A DNA stretch of 24,887 nucleotides from Spirochaetales bacterium UBA6872 (GCA_002452215.1 DKCO01000001.1:1-24887), one strand, 5' to 3'; positions 6,937 to 15,776 are shown, counted from the stretch's first letter. Notes: generated by a model not told the origin, from the sequence alone. Numbers and translations: made by a program.

Positions 6937-7401
6937 CTACCTGCTTTCTTTTTCTTCAAATACAAATGTGCTTGTGCTATATCTTTCCAAGATATCTTCA
7001 GCTCTAGCTATATTAGGCTCATAGCTCTTTTTCTTGGTTTTATCATCAGCTTCTGTAACGACTAAAAGGTTTCCATCAGGATCATGGAGACGAAGAATGC
7101 GCTTATTATTTGCAACAGAAAGAGTGTAATCAATATTTGAATCACATTGATACAATTTAAAGAGAAATTTGTCAAAGCTAAGGACTTCAAGCTCAATGAC
7201 AAGACTCTGTGATTTTGAATTTTTCGATGGAATGGTTCCTGTCCTATCATAGTATTCTTGATAAGACAGGAGATTTATACCATCACAAAGCTCAATGTAG
7301 TCATCAAAACTATCTAAGACATCCAGCTCCAAAAGCCCTATATAGAACAAAGCACTGGAGCTAATATCTTGGCAAGCAATATCAACGCTTTTGAGCTTCA
7401 A
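6937..7401 (-). CDS. VOC/glyoxalase-fold protein at the end of the V-ATPase operon
   Basis: This protein of about 154 residues resembles the vicinal-oxygen-chelate (glyoxalase/bleomycin resistance) fold: KLKSVDIACQDISSSALFYIGLL at the start gives the beta-alpha pattern, and RLHDPDGNLLVV is the typical closing strand. The substrate is unknown. The start is probably TTG 7401, five bases after AGGAGG at 7412-7407; a GTG at 7407 overlaps that ribosome binding site and cannot use it well. The ribosome binding site overlaps the stop codon of the ATPase K subunit gene, so translation is likely coupled. The last 35 residues are charged and outside the fold. Why it rides with the ATPase is not clear. 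Confidence 0.7.
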   Translation of the reverse strand: MKLKSVDIACQDISSSALFYIGLLELDVLDSFDDYIELCDGINLLSYQEYYDRTGTIPSKNSKSQSLVIELEVLSFDKFLFKLYQCDSNIDYTLSVANNKRILRLHDPDGNLLVVTEADDKTKKKSYEPNIARAEDILERYSTSTFVFEEKESR

Positions 7402-7410
7402 TTTCACCTC

Positions 7411-7845
7411 CTAGAGAAGAAGGAGACAGAAAACTAGAGTAAAGAGAGCAACAGTTTCAACGATACCGATTACGATAAAGTAGTTAGCTGTACCCTTTCC
7501 AGTCTCAGCAAGAGCATCTGCTGATGCAGCTGCAACCTTTCCCTGGATGAATGCAGATAACCCAATTGCAAGTCCGCCCAAAACACCAACTGAAAAGCAC
7601 AACAAAGGATCTGCGCCTGAAGAGAAAGCCGAGGAAATGAAATTCATCAACAAGAAACCATAAATCGTCTGAGTAAGAGGAGCACCTGCAAATCCTACAA
7701 GGATAAACGGCACAGCCTTACCATTGGCATAGCATTTTTTCCATCCGCCGACTGCCGCTTGGGATGCAAAACCAGCTCCCAATCCTGAACCAAGTGCTGA
7801 AAAACACAGAGCGCAAACCATTCCAACATAAGCAATATTATTCAT
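7411..7845 (-). CDS. atpK: V-type ATP synthase subunit K (membrane rotor ring)
   Basis: This 144-residue protein is the proteolipid that forms the rotating ion-binding ring. Four membrane helices give the double-hairpin of V-type K subunits. Ion-site residues can be read: T58 and Q59 with Y62 in PLTQTIYGF, Q101 in FIQGKVAAA, and E130 in GIVETVAL. This Thr-Gln-Gln-Glu-Tyr set is the one used for sodium in Enterococcus hirae NtpK, so sodium coupling is a reasonable inference. ATG 7845 has AAGGAG seven bases upstream. It follows subunit I by 19 bases and precedes the VOC gene. Unlike F-type c subunits it is double length. Confidence 0.93.
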   Translation of the reverse strand: MNNIAYVGMVCALCFSALGSGLGAGFASQAAVGGWKKCYANGKAVPFILVGFAGAPLTQTIYGFLLMNFISSAFSSGADPLLCFSVGVLGGLAIGLSAFIQGKVAAASADALAETGKGTANYFIVIGIVETVALFTLVFCLLLL

Positions 7846-7864
7846 TTATCAACTCCTTATATGC

Positions 7865-9727
7865 TTAAACAACATTATTTACAAGATCCTTCTCTTTATC
7901 TCTGAAAGGATCATAATTGTATCCACTCCACTCCATTCCGAGCTGATTGGAGAATTCAAGTACATTGAGCCTAACTCCATGTACAACCACAGACAAAAGT
8001 CCCATTACAATATTTATCATGTGTCCCAGAACAAGAACCAACACTCCAGCAGGAATCGCAAATCCATGTAGCATAGGAGATGCCATGTCATTGAACGACT
8101 GGGCAATAGCAAGGGAAGCCATGCCTACAGCAAAAAGTCTTATGTAACTCATTATGTTCGAAAAACATGAGACTGTGTTCAAGAATGTCGTAAAAAATCC
8201 ACCAAGAGATGCCAATAGGCCTTTCACAAATGGAACGCCAGGGCTTTGAGCCCCAAAACAACACACAAGTACAAAGCCAAACCCAACTCCATATGCAATC
8301 AACTTCAAAGGAGCGCTTTCACCTATTACTAGATAAAGGACAAGCAAATACAAAAGACATGTATCGATAAGCCAGCCAAAGTCCGCCAAGAATGAAAGAT
8401 CTTTTTTAGGAATCTTTCGGAAGATGTTGATCATGCATGCAATCGATATATGAACAGCACCAATCATAAAACATAACTTCATCATCATGTTTTGCACGTA
8501 ATCAGCATCGACACCCTTAAGCTGAGGATAGTTTGCAAATTCTGGAACAATCAAATATTGCAAAAACGGCAATTTCTCAAGAATCCAGAGAGATCCAAAC
8601 CATGTTCCAGTAATAGCTCCCCATGCAACAGTAGCTGTACTGAAGATGTACAAAAGGGCATTCAGATCCGAGCATTTCTTGCTCTTTATGTTGATCAAGA
8701 CCGCGACAAGCAGGAACAAAAGCCCATAGCCTGCATCACCTATGATCATAGCAAAAAAGAGCGTCAAAAAGATCTCAAACCACAAAGATATATCCGGCTC
8801 TCTATATCCAGGTACAAGGTTGAGCATATCGAAAACAGGCCCAATGAACCTAACAAAGCCCTTTCTGCGTATTTTTGTAGGAGGATTGTCATTCTCAGTT
8901 GGCTCTGTCAACAAATACCCAAGCTCCTCTTTCAGGCAAAAGGCTTTGAAAGCATCTTTAGACGAATCAGGGATATAGCCCGAGATATAGATTATATCAG
9001 AATCATCTTTGACTGTAGCGCTTACTTTCTCAAAGATTATTCTCTCCTTGTCCTTTTCAAGTCCCCTTTTCATCTCGTCAAGGTAGCATCCAGAGTCAAT
9101 AAACCTCGTCTCGAGCTGTTTCCTCTTCTCTATATCGGCTAGGATCTTGGCATCCAATTCCTTTGTTGAAATATGAGGAAGCTCAATCGGAGACATTTGT
9201 ATATCCTTAGGCATTTTCTCCTCAAATGTCAGTATTGCTTTTAGCTTTCCATCATAGGAGAGACGCAAATAATTAAAGCTTTCTATCTTAGAAAGTTTTC
9301 CAAGGTCCTTTTTGCCAAGAAGATAGATCTTTGGCGTAAGACCATTATGCTCAAGATACTCTATATCCGATATATCGAAATTCCCGAAAGGGGCAATTCT
9401 CTCCTTCTCAGCATTGAAGCTATGAATCTCATTCTCAAGACGTCCAATCTCATCAATCGATTCCTCCAAAGAAGAGATAACAGATTCAAGCTCAGACTCG
9501 GAGAGCGAGATCTGCTTGATATCCTTAAGCCTCTTTTTGTTTTTCTCCTCGATAAGAGAAATGATTTTTTGATATCTATCGCTATCTTTCTCAAGGCGAT
9601 CAACAGTTGTAGACTTACTTACAAGATCCGATATATGCATGACGCCAAGATCTCGAAGTGCAATTAAAAGAGACTCTTTCTTGCTGCTTTCCGAGAAAAC
9701 AGTCACTTTGCTCATTTTCTCAATCAT
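7865..9727 (-). CDS. atpI: V-type ATP synthase subunit I (stator membrane subunit)
   Basis: This 620-residue subunit forms the ion half-channels against the K ring. The N-terminal part (about residues 1-300) is cytoplasmic and rich in charged coiled-coil helices. The C-terminal part (about 310-600) has seven to eight membrane segments. The essential Arg is in SYIRLFAVGMASLA, in the penultimate helix region, and GDAGYGL marks the first membrane segments. The A of its ATG (9727) is shared with the TGA of subunit D. It ends 19 bases before subunit K. Length is normal for the family (about 600-660). Confidence 0.95.
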   Translation of the reverse strand: MIEKMSKVTVFSESSKKESLLIALRDLGVMHISDLVSKSTTVDRLEKDSDRYQKIISLIEEKNKKRLKDIKQISLSESELESVISSLEESIDEIGRLENEIHSFNAEKERIAPFGNFDISDIEYLEHNGLTPKIYLLGKKDLGKLSKIESFNYLRLSYDGKLKAILTFEEKMPKDIQMSPIELPHISTKELDAKILADIEKRKQLETRFIDSGCYLDEMKRGLEKDKERIIFEKVSATVKDDSDIIYISGYIPDSSKDAFKAFCLKEELGYLLTEPTENDNPPTKIRRKGFVRFIGPVFDMLNLVPGYREPDISLWFEIFLTLFFAMIIGDAGYGLLFLLVAVLINIKSKKCSDLNALLYIFSTATVAWGAITGTWFGSLWILEKLPFLQYLIVPEFANYPQLKGVDADYVQNMMMKLCFMIGAVHISIACMINIFRKIPKKDLSFLADFGWLIDTCLLYLLVLYLVIGESAPLKLIAYGVGFGFVLVCCFGAQSPGVPFVKGLLASLGGFFTTFLNTVSCFSNIMSYIRLFAVGMASLAIAQSFNDMASPMLHGFAIPAGVLVLVLGHMINIVMGLLSVVVHGVRLNVLEFSNQLGMEWSGYNYDPFRDKEKDLVNNVV

Positions 9728-10338
9728 CAGCCTACCCTCACAAGTTTCTTCTTTGCGATCTTTCCTCTTACGACTGCAGCAGTTTGCTGGTCTTGAAGAT
9801 AGATTGCAATAATCCTGATATTCTCTTTTGTCTCAGGAATCTTTACTTTCTCAAAAAGATTCACTCTTTGAGAAGTAGTACGCAACTCATTGTTCAGAAG
9901 TTCTATCCTTTTCTTCAGTGTTGATATCAAAGCATCATACTTTGCCACATCCCTCAAAGCAACAATCGCACTATCGACCCAAAGAGGATATTTCCTAAGG
10001 TCATAGAAAATATCTTCAAATTGAAGTTCTTTGAAGATTGGAACCCTGACTCCTGCGATGTTTCCCTCGTCAAGCGCAATTGTCTTCACCTTGATGAGGT
10101 TCCCAATCGAAAGTTCTGGAGGCAAAGATGTGTTTGCAGAATATACAGCAATCCAGCTATCCATATCCTCAACGGCCTTCTTTTTTTGGTCTTCAAGGTC
10201 CAAGATCTCAGCCTCAGATTGCCTTATCACAATCTGTAATTGCTGTTTCTTAAGTTGCAATGTCGGAAGATAGCGATTGTATTGCTTCAATGCATCCTTC
10301 TGCTTCTTCTGTTCATTCTTCGTCAGTTTTACAGCCAC
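9727..10338 (-). CDS. atpD: V-type ATP synthase subunit D (central stalk)
   Basis: This coiled-coil protein is the rotor shaft inside the A3B3 head. It shows the family start AVKLTKNEQKKQKDALKQY followed by RYLPTLQLKKQQL, then two long helices enclosing a small middle domain. I choose GTG 10338: it lies two bases after the subunit B stop, has AAAGG five bases upstream and gives the normal length of about 203 residues. An in-frame ATG at 10359 would add MAEGKVI, overlap B by 19 bases and lacks a better site. It joins subunit I through a one-base stop/start overlap. Confidence 0.93.
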   Translation of the reverse strand: MAVKLTKNEQKKQKDALKQYNRYLPTLQLKKQQLQIVIRQSEAEILDLEDQKKKAVEDMDSWIAVYSANTSLPPELSIGNLIKVKTIALDEGNIAGVRVPIFKELQFEDIFYDLRKYPLWVDSAIVALRDVAKYDALISTLKKRIELLNNELRTTSQRVNLFEKVKIPETKENIRIIAIYLQDQQTAAVVRGKIAKKKLVRVG

Positions 10339-10340
10339 GA

Positions 10341-11639
10341 TTACCTTTCCTTCGGCCAATACTTTGCAATTAAATCGGACTTCAGAAGAGTCTCGTTCGG
10401 CTCAAAGCACTCAGCAAGAATAGCCCATCCAAGATCCAAAGCCTCCTCAAGAGGGATATTGACAGAAAGATCCATCAACTTAGATTCGAATAGAGCACCG
10501 TATTTCAAAAGCTTATCATCCCAGTCACTCATCTGGAATCCCATTGATTTCTTCTCCAAGGAATCCTTGTACTGGGAATAAAGCTTGATCATTCCATCCA
10601 TCAATGACCTATGGTCATCGCGAGTATCCTTGTTGACATTCTGCTTCAATCTGGAAAGAGATCCAAATGGCTCAATATGCCCACCTTTAAGATAGTATTG
10701 GCCTTCTGTAATGTAGCCTGTATTATCAGGTACTGGATGAGTAACATCATCGCCAGGCATTGTTGTAACTCCAAGGATAGTCACAGAGCCAGCACCTTCG
10801 AATGTAACAGCCTTCTCGTATCTAGATGCAAGCTGGGAATACAAATCACCTGGGTATCCTCTGTTTGATGGAACTTGGTCCATTGTAATTGCCATTTCCT
10901 TCAAAGCATCAGCAAAGTTCGTCATATCTGTAAGAAGAACAAGCACCTTCTTTCCTTGAAGAGCAAAGCGCTCAGCAACAGCAAGTGCAAGGTCAGGAAC
11001 TAGAGTACATTCTACAGTAGGGTCCGATGCTGTATGGACAAACATGACAGTCCTCGAGAGCGCACCAGATTGCTCAAGTGTATTCTTGAAGAAGAGATAA
11101 TCATCATACTTCAAGCCCATTCCACCTAGAACAATGATATCTACTTCTGCTTGCATAGCAATACGTGCAAGCAGCTGGTTGTATGGTTCTCCTGAGATTG
11201 AGAAAATAGGAAGTTTTTGCGACTCTACAAGTGTATTGAATACGTCAATCATAGGAATACCAGTCCTAATCATGTTCTTTGGGATAATACGCTTGGCAGG
11301 ATTTACAGATGGACCACCAATCTCAATCATATTGTCAGTCAACTCTGGGCCATTGTCTCTCGGCTTTCCAGCACCATCGAATACTCTTCCTAAAAGATTG
11401 TCTGAAAAAGAAACTCGCATTGGTACACCAAGAAATCTGACACTGTCGCCAGTAGAGACGCCTTGAGCTCCAGCAAAAACTTGCAATGAAACAATATCAT
11501 TATCGAGCTTAATGACGTTTGCATAGCTTTTTCCAGAGCTGGTTGTAATCTCTGCAAGATCGCTATTGCGTACGCCTTCTGCTTTTACTGTTATAACATT
11601 TCCAATAATGGATTCTATCTTAGTATATATCTTTTGCAT
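10341..11639 (-). CDS. atpB: V-type ATP synthase subunit B (non-catalytic)
   Basis: This 432-residue subunit alternates with A in the hexameric head and shapes the nucleotide pocket without catalysing. It lacks a P-loop: the corresponding place reads FSISGEPYNQLLARI. Other family marks are DMTNFADALKEMAITMDQVP and YPGDLYSQLASRYEKA with its conserved Arg region. ATG 11639 is two bases after the A stop, and GAGG overlaps that stop. The gene ends two bases before the likely GTG of subunit D. Length matches the family (about 430-460). Confidence 0.96.
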   Translation of the reverse strand: MQKIYTKIESIIGNVITVKAEGVRNSDLAEITTSSGKSYANVIKLDNDIVSLQVFAGAQGVSTGDSVRFLGVPMRVSFSDNLLGRVFDGAGKPRDNGPELTDNMIEIGGPSVNPAKRIIPKNMIRTGIPMIDVFNTLVESQKLPIFSISGEPYNQLLARIAMQAEVDIIVLGGMGLKYDDYLFFKNTLEQSGALSRTVMFVHTASDPTVECTLVPDLALAVAERFALQGKKVLVLLTDMTNFADALKEMAITMDQVPSNRGYPGDLYSQLASRYEKAVTFEGAGSVTILGVTTMPGDDVTHPVPDNTGYITEGQYYLKGGHIEPFGSLSRLKQNVNKDTRDDHRSLMDGMIKLYSQYKDSLEKKSMGFQMSDWDDKLLKYGALFESKLMDLSVNIPLEEALDLGWAILAECFEPNETLLKSDLIAKYWPKER

Positions 11640-11641
11640 GC

Positions 11642-13366
11642 TTACCTCACTCTAGACGTGAAGAATTCCCTTACGCCGTTCTCAGCCTTGGAATACTCCT
11701 CTGTACCTTCTTCCTTTCCATTCCAATCAAGGAATCTCTGTCTGAGCTCATTGAAGAAAGCTCTTGCATCTTTCTTATCTGCAAGTTGGAAATCTGATGC
11801 GATGATCTCTTCCAAAAGAGCAAAGATATTTCTTTGTCTCTCTACAGACACAGTTGAATCCACAGGATCAAATGAATTCTGTTGCAAATAAACAGAATCT
11901 ACGAACTCCCCTTTTTGATAGACGATATAATCCTCAAGCGATGTTCCTTCTTCGCCTACGACCTTCATCATCTGGTTGATCTCAGCAGATCTCTTGACAT
12001 ATCCAAATACTTTAGCAACACGAGATGAATCTATTATGCCTTTGTATTTCGACCACGATTCCAAAGGATCGATTGCTGGGTATTTTCTTGCATCGGATCT
12101 TTCTCTTGATAGACCATGGAATGCACCGACAACCTTCAGCGTTGCTTGCGTAACAGGCTCCTCGAAGTTTCCACCCGCTGGAGATACAGTTCCACCGATT
12201 GTGACAGATCCAAATCTTCCATCTTTCAAAACAACTTTTCCAGCTCTTTCATAGAATTCAGCGATTCGCGACTCAAGATAGGCAGGGAAAGCTTCATCTC
12301 CAGGAATCTCCTCAAGACGGCCGGACATCTCTCTCATTGCCTGAGCCCAACGGGATGTAGAGTCAGCAAGCAAGAGAACATCAAGTCCCATATTCCTGTA
12401 ATACTCAGCCATCGTAACAGCTGTATAGACAGAGGCCTCACGAGCCGCAACAGGCATCGATGATGTGTTGCATATTATGATCGTCCTTTCCATCAAGGAT
12501 CTTCCAGTCTTTGGATCGATAAGCTCTGGGAACTCCTTCAAGATCTCAACAACTTCTCCGGCTCTTTCACCACAAGCGGCAATAATAACAATGTCGACAT
12601 CAGCATTTCGGCTTGTCAAATGTTGCAAGACAGTCTTCCCTGCTCCAAATGGTCCAGGAGTACAATATGTACCACCCTTTGCTACAGGCAGGAATGTATC
12701 TATGATACGAATCTTAGTGACCATAGGCTGATCAGGCATAACTCTTTCCGCATAACCCTTGATTGCAACCTTTACAGGTTGGGATATTACCATAGAAAGG
12801 TTCTTCTCTTCGCCTCTGTTGTTTTCAATCACACAAACTGTATCTCTCACATTGTAGGATCCTTTATCCTTTATGCTCTTTACTTTCCATGTGCCTACAA
12901 GATCAAATGGTGCCATTATCTGGTGAGTAAACAAACCTTCTGGGACTGTTGCGAAAGTATCTCCAGCAGAGATTGAATCACCAACTTTCTTGGTTGGAGT
13001 GAACTGCCAATCCTTATTTGGGATAGGATCCAAGTAAACACCTCTTTGCAAGAAGAATCCACATTCCTTTGCAAGCTCAGGAAGAGGGTTTTGCAATCCA
13101 TCAAAGACCTGTGTCAAAAGACCAGGGCCCAACTCAACAGACAATAGCTCATCAGTGAACTCGACTTCATCGCCAACAGCGATTCCATTTGTCATCTCAT
13201 AGACTTGCAAGCTGGCAACACCATTATTTACACGTATTACTTCACCCTTAAGCCTTTCGTTCCCGACAACAATGTAACCCACTTCGTTTTTGATTACATG
13301 GTCATCAAATGAAACATTTACCATGTTTCCATTGACACCAGTAACATGGCCTTTATTCCTTGCCAT
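11642..13366 (-). CDS. atpA: V-type ATP synthase subunit A (catalytic)
   Basis: This subunit of about 574 residues hydrolyses or makes ATP. The Walker A loop GPFGAGKT lies near residue 240 and is followed by the catalytic GERAGEVVEIL segment. LLADSTSRWAQAMREMSGRL is the Walker B/Arg region, and the non-homologous insert expected in V-type A subunits lies near residues 110-185. The start is ATG 13366 with AAGGAG five bases upstream; a GTG at 13372 overlaps that site. Its first 14 bases overlap the DUF2764 gene, whose final codons contain the ribosome binding site, so the two are coupled. Confidence 0.96.
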   Translation of the reverse strand: MARNKGHVTGVNGNMVNVSFDDHVIKNEVGYIVVGNERLKGEVIRVNNGVASLQVYEMTNGIAVGDEVEFTDELLSVELGPGLLTQVFDGLQNPLPELAKECGFFLQRGVYLDPIPNKDWQFTPTKKVGDSISAGDTFATVPEGLFTHQIMAPFDLVGTWKVKSIKDKGSYNVRDTVCVIENNRGEEKNLSMVISQPVKVAIKGYAERVMPDQPMVTKIRIIDTFLPVAKGGTYCTPGPFGAGKTVLQHLTSRNADVDIVIIAACGERAGEVVEILKEFPELIDPKTGRSLMERTIIICNTSSMPVAAREASVYTAVTMAEYYRNMGLDVLLLADSTSRWAQAMREMSGRLEEIPGDEAFPAYLESRIAEFYERAGKVVLKDGRFGSVTIGGTVSPAGGNFEEPVTQATLKVVGAFHGLSRERSDARKYPAIDPLESWSKYKGIIDSSRVAKVFGYVKRSAEINQMMKVVGEEGTSLEDYIVYQKGEFVDSVYLQQNSFDPVDSTVSVERQRNIFALLEEIIASDFQLADKKDARAFFNELRQRFLDWNGKEEGTEEYSKAENGVREFFTSRVR

Positions 13367-13916
13367 AATCACTCCTTATGAATATATCCTTCTCGATATT
13401 TGAAAAAAGTCTTTCGAACTCAGCTTTGCCCTTTTCTCTGTCAAAAGCAGAAGCGCGCTCCTTTATTTGCAATTTCAGCCCATAGATTATCAAGGCATCT
13501 GTCGAAAATGGAGATGACAGTTGATGCTGGTCGAGAAAATCAAAATACAAAGACAAAATCATCTTCTCTGCTTTCAATGCATTTTCTTCACCCACAATTC
13601 TCCTAACGCTTTCCTCCAATGCCATGTCTTGTGTACACCTCGCTTTGTAGCTTGGATCTAAAAGACCTAGCTTTTTAGCTCTTTCTTGAGTAAGAAGCTC
13701 ATTGAGTTTGAAGATGAAATCGTCCCATTCCTTTACAATGTGGTTCTTGCCACTATCGCTTTGATCGTGAGCAAATGTGGCTTTCAAAAGATCTTTGTAA
13801 TCAGACTTTGAAAGATGTGTCTTGGCACATTCTAGAAACTCACTGTATGTAATTGGAGAATCCTTATCCATCCAAACAGATGGCAAAGATGAGACGAAAT
13901 AATAGTATTCGGCCAC
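13353..13916 (-). CDS. DUF2764 protein of the V-ATPase operon
   Basis: This 187-residue mostly helical protein begins MAEYYYFVSSLPSVWMD, the typical opening of DUF2764 proteins, which are found in this operon position in spirochaetes and chlamydiae. It sits where subunit C/F genes would be expected, and no other C or F gene is present in the operon. It may therefore take over part of the C (socket) role, as early YYF and SLP words recall subunit C; this is inference only. No catalytic motif is seen. It is 10 bases downstream of subunit E and overlaps the A start. Confidence 0.85.
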   Translation of the reverse strand: MAEYYYFVSSLPSVWMDKDSPITYSEFLECAKTHLSKSDYKDLLKATFAHDQSDSGKNHIVKEWDDFIFKLNELLTQERAKKLGLLDPSYKARCTQDMALEESVRRIVGEENALKAEKMILSLYFDFLDQHQLSSPFSTDALIIYGLKLQIKERASAFDREKGKAEFERLFSNIEKDIFIRSDYGKE

Positions 13917-13926
13917 TTTTATCCCC

Positions 13927-14514
13927 TTAGATAATTCCTTTCAAGGAATCGGATAGATACGGCATCAACAGCTCTGTACATGACTGTGCACTATAGTCCA
14001 AGTAAGCCTCACCATCCTTTTGCACAACTCTGAAACCTGATGCAACAGCTGGAGAGACCTTAAACTCTAACCCTTCTGATATCTCTTTTGCAAAACTCTT
14101 TGAAAGGGTCTTTTCCAGAGCAGAAAAATCATCCTTGGAAAGCTCGATATCAACATCGGATGGATTGTTATCAGCTTTAATTGCAAACTCGATGCATTTA
14201 GCAAGAACATCTCCATGAAGCTCTTTTTCAAGCTTTATTTCCAATAATTCATTGAATTTCTCTTCAATCTCTTTCTTCAATGAAAGAGATACATCTCTTG
14301 CAGCTTGCTTTATCGCTGCGTTGGAAGAGCTTGTTTCTATTTCAATTTGCTTTCTTGCATCTTGAAGCATCTTCTCACTTTGTGCTTTCGCACTAGCAAT
14401 GATATCACTTGCTTTTTTGTTAGCATCAGCGATTATTCTATCGCTTTCCTCTTTTGCCTTCTCTATTCCATCTTTCTTTATGGAGGCAATAAGATCTTGA
14501 ATCTGCTGTTCCAT
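13927..14514 (-). CDS. atpE: V-type ATP synthase subunit E (peripheral stalk)
   Basis: This 195-residue protein is the peripheral stalk subunit that ties the head to the stator. The N-terminal 100 residues are a charged helix with alternating Ala/Lys/Glu (DADKKA-like repeats such as IIADANKKASDIIASA). A compact C-terminal domain (about 115-195) ends in the family style. ATG 14514 has AGGTGG nine bases upstream. It is the first gene of the operon, about 35 bases after the predicted transcript start. Length is normal for bacterial V-type E subunits. Confidence 0.92.
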   Translation of the reverse strand: MEQQIQDLIASIKKDGIEKAKEESDRIIADANKKASDIIASAKAQSEKMLQDARKQIEIETSSSNAAIKQAARDVSLSLKKEIEEKFNELLEIKLEKELHGDVLAKCIEFAIKADNNPSDVDIELSKDDFSALEKTLSKSFAKEISEGLEFKVSPAVASGFRVVQKDGEAYLDYSAQSCTELLMPYLSDSLKGII

Positions 14515-14549
14515 AGCTAAAAACCACCTAAAATTTCAAATACCCTAAT

Positions 14550-14578
14550 ATTCTAATTGTATTAATAGGATTTTTCAA
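14550..14578 (-). promoter_or_regulatory. Promoter of the V-ATPase operon
   Basis: Minus strand: TTGAAA (14578-14573), exactly 17 bases, TAGAAT (14555-14550). Transcription would start near 14543, leaving a leader of about 30 bases that carries the AGGTGG site. It is a strong sigma-70-like match, close to and divergent from the promoter of the GIY-YIG-like gene. Confidence 0.7.
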
Positions 14579-14622
14579 AGGAGATTTATAAACAATTGTT
14601 AATATTTGGCTTATTTTATGCA

Positions 14623-14651
14623 TTTACGTTTGATTTGGGATTGAATAGAAT
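14623..14651 (+). promoter_or_regulatory. Promoter of the GIY-YIG-like gene (leaderless type)
   Basis: TTTACG (14623-14628), 17-base spacer, TAGAAT (14646-14651), then seven bases and ATG 14659. No ribosome binding site lies between. Confidence 0.6.
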
Positions 14652-14658
14652 TCAATGT

Positions 14659-14967
14659 ATGCCAGTACCAAATGAATTTTTGAGAAAAGATAGAATTAAA
14701 TGCATATTGAAAATAACAAACATCAAAACAGATCAAATATATCTTTTGAAAAGCCTTGATGCTATAAAAAGCTACAAAGACGAACGCTTCAAGCTCGACT
14801 TAGGTCTCCATGAATCCAAAGAATTGCAAAAAGCATATACAGACCTAGGGCTTGAGCTTTTCACAATAGAAATCGATACAGAAGCAAAAAAAGATGATGA
14901 TCTAGATGAGCTTTTGGATAAAAGAAAAGCCTATTACCAAGAAAAAGGCAATAGGCTTTACAATTAG
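14659..14967 (+). CDS. Degenerate GIY-YIG-domain protein
   Basis: This 102-residue protein matches the pattern of a small group of GIY-YIG proteins in which the core is followed by a GSHxNKxLQxxWxxxGxxxFxFE run. Here that run reads GLHESKELQKAYTDLGLELF plus TIEI. The catalytic words are lost: the GVY position is CIL (15-17) and the YVG position is YLL (28-30). The family's RFQLRFG-type segment appears as RFKLDLG. A charged helix and a closing GNRLYN match the usual GYN ending. Nuclease activity is therefore unlikely; it may bind nucleic acid. The start at ATG 14659 rather than 14596 is supported by the promoter seven bases upstream. Its stop overlaps that of the convergent udp gene. Confidence 0.65.
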   Translation: MPVPNEFLRKDRIKCILKITNIKTDQIYLLKSLDAIKSYKDERFKLDLGLHESKELQKAYTDLGLELFTIEIDTEAKKDDDLDELLDKRKAYYQEKGNRLYN

Positions 14968-15752
14968 ATCTTGATTTCTCCCCTGTCGATTTTTATCAAG
15001 CGCCTTACTCCTTCGACAGCGACTTTTATTGCATTTTCAGTGTCGTGGAGTTTTGGGTTGTCCATGCCAAGCTTTTCTCTCTCTTGGTTGCCTACCACGA
15101 AGAACTCGGAGCCAGCCCTGGCACCTAGATGGGCAGCGACTGTAAACAAGGCGGCAGATTCCATTTCGCTTGCAAGTGTCCCAAGCCTTTTCCATGCTTC
15201 CCACTTTGCATTAAGCTCGTATGATACTGGCATGACATCCGGCTCATGCTGGCCGTAGAAGCTATCTTTGCATTCAACAACTCCAAGATGGTATTTGAAT
15301 CCTAGTTCCTCTGCAGCTTTCCTCAGGGCATATGTTACTGTGAAATCGGAGACAGCAGGAAACTCAATCGGTGCATATTCCTTGCTTGTTCCTTCCATTC
15401 TGATTGCACCGGTAGCTATAACGACATCGCCTCCGATTACAGGTAGTGCGATACCTCCACAAGTACCCATGCGGATGAAAGTATCAGAGCCACACTTGTA
15501 TAACTCTTCAACAGCAATCGATGCTGATGGGCCTCCGATTCCTGTAGATGTTACACTCACCTTTTCACCTTCCAAGTAACCTGTGTAAGTCACGAACTCC
15601 CTTGAGTCGGCAACAAATGATGCATTCTCCAAATGCTTGGCAATGAGAGGAACACGCTTTGGATCCCCAGGGAGGATAACATAACGTCCTACGTCGCCTT
15701 TTTTTATGTGCAAATGGTATTGGATACCTGTTCCGTTCATATAATCTGACAT
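14964..15752 (-). CDS. udp: Uridine phosphorylase
   Basis: This 262-residue cytoplasmic enzyme is expected to split uridine with phosphate into uracil and ribose-1-phosphate for pyrimidine salvage. Family marks are LPGDPKRV (phosphate loop), STGIGGPSASIAVEEL, RMGTCGG, KDSFYGQH (uridine-type specificity region) and SEMESAALF (ribose-binding Glu-Met-Glu). ATG 15752 has AAAGGAG seven bases upstream and a strong promoter. Length is normal (about 255). Purine nucleoside phosphorylase of the same fold is the main alternative. It is convergent with the GIY-YIG-like gene and divergent from the DMT transporter. Confidence 0.9.
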   Translation of the reverse strand: MSDYMNGTGIQYHLHIKKGDVGRYVILPGDPKRVPLIAKHLENASFVADSREFVTYTGYLEGEKVSVTSTGIGGPSASIAVEELYKCGSDTFIRMGTCGGIALPVIGGDVVIATGAIRMEGTSKEYAPIEFPAVSDFTVTYALRKAAEELGFKYHLGVVECKDSFYGQHEPDVMPVSYELNAKWEAWKRLGTLASEMESAALFTVAAHLGARAGSEFFVVGNQEREKLGMDNPKLHDTENAIKVAVEGVRRLIKIDRGEIKI

Positions 15753-15776
15753 TGCTTTCTCCTTTGATAGACTACC

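Noticed and set aside
8492..9142. Long plus-strand frame of 216 codons opposite subunit I
   Set aside because: It lies entirely antisense to a well-supported ATPase gene, has no ribosome binding site or family pattern, and reads as a composition shadow.
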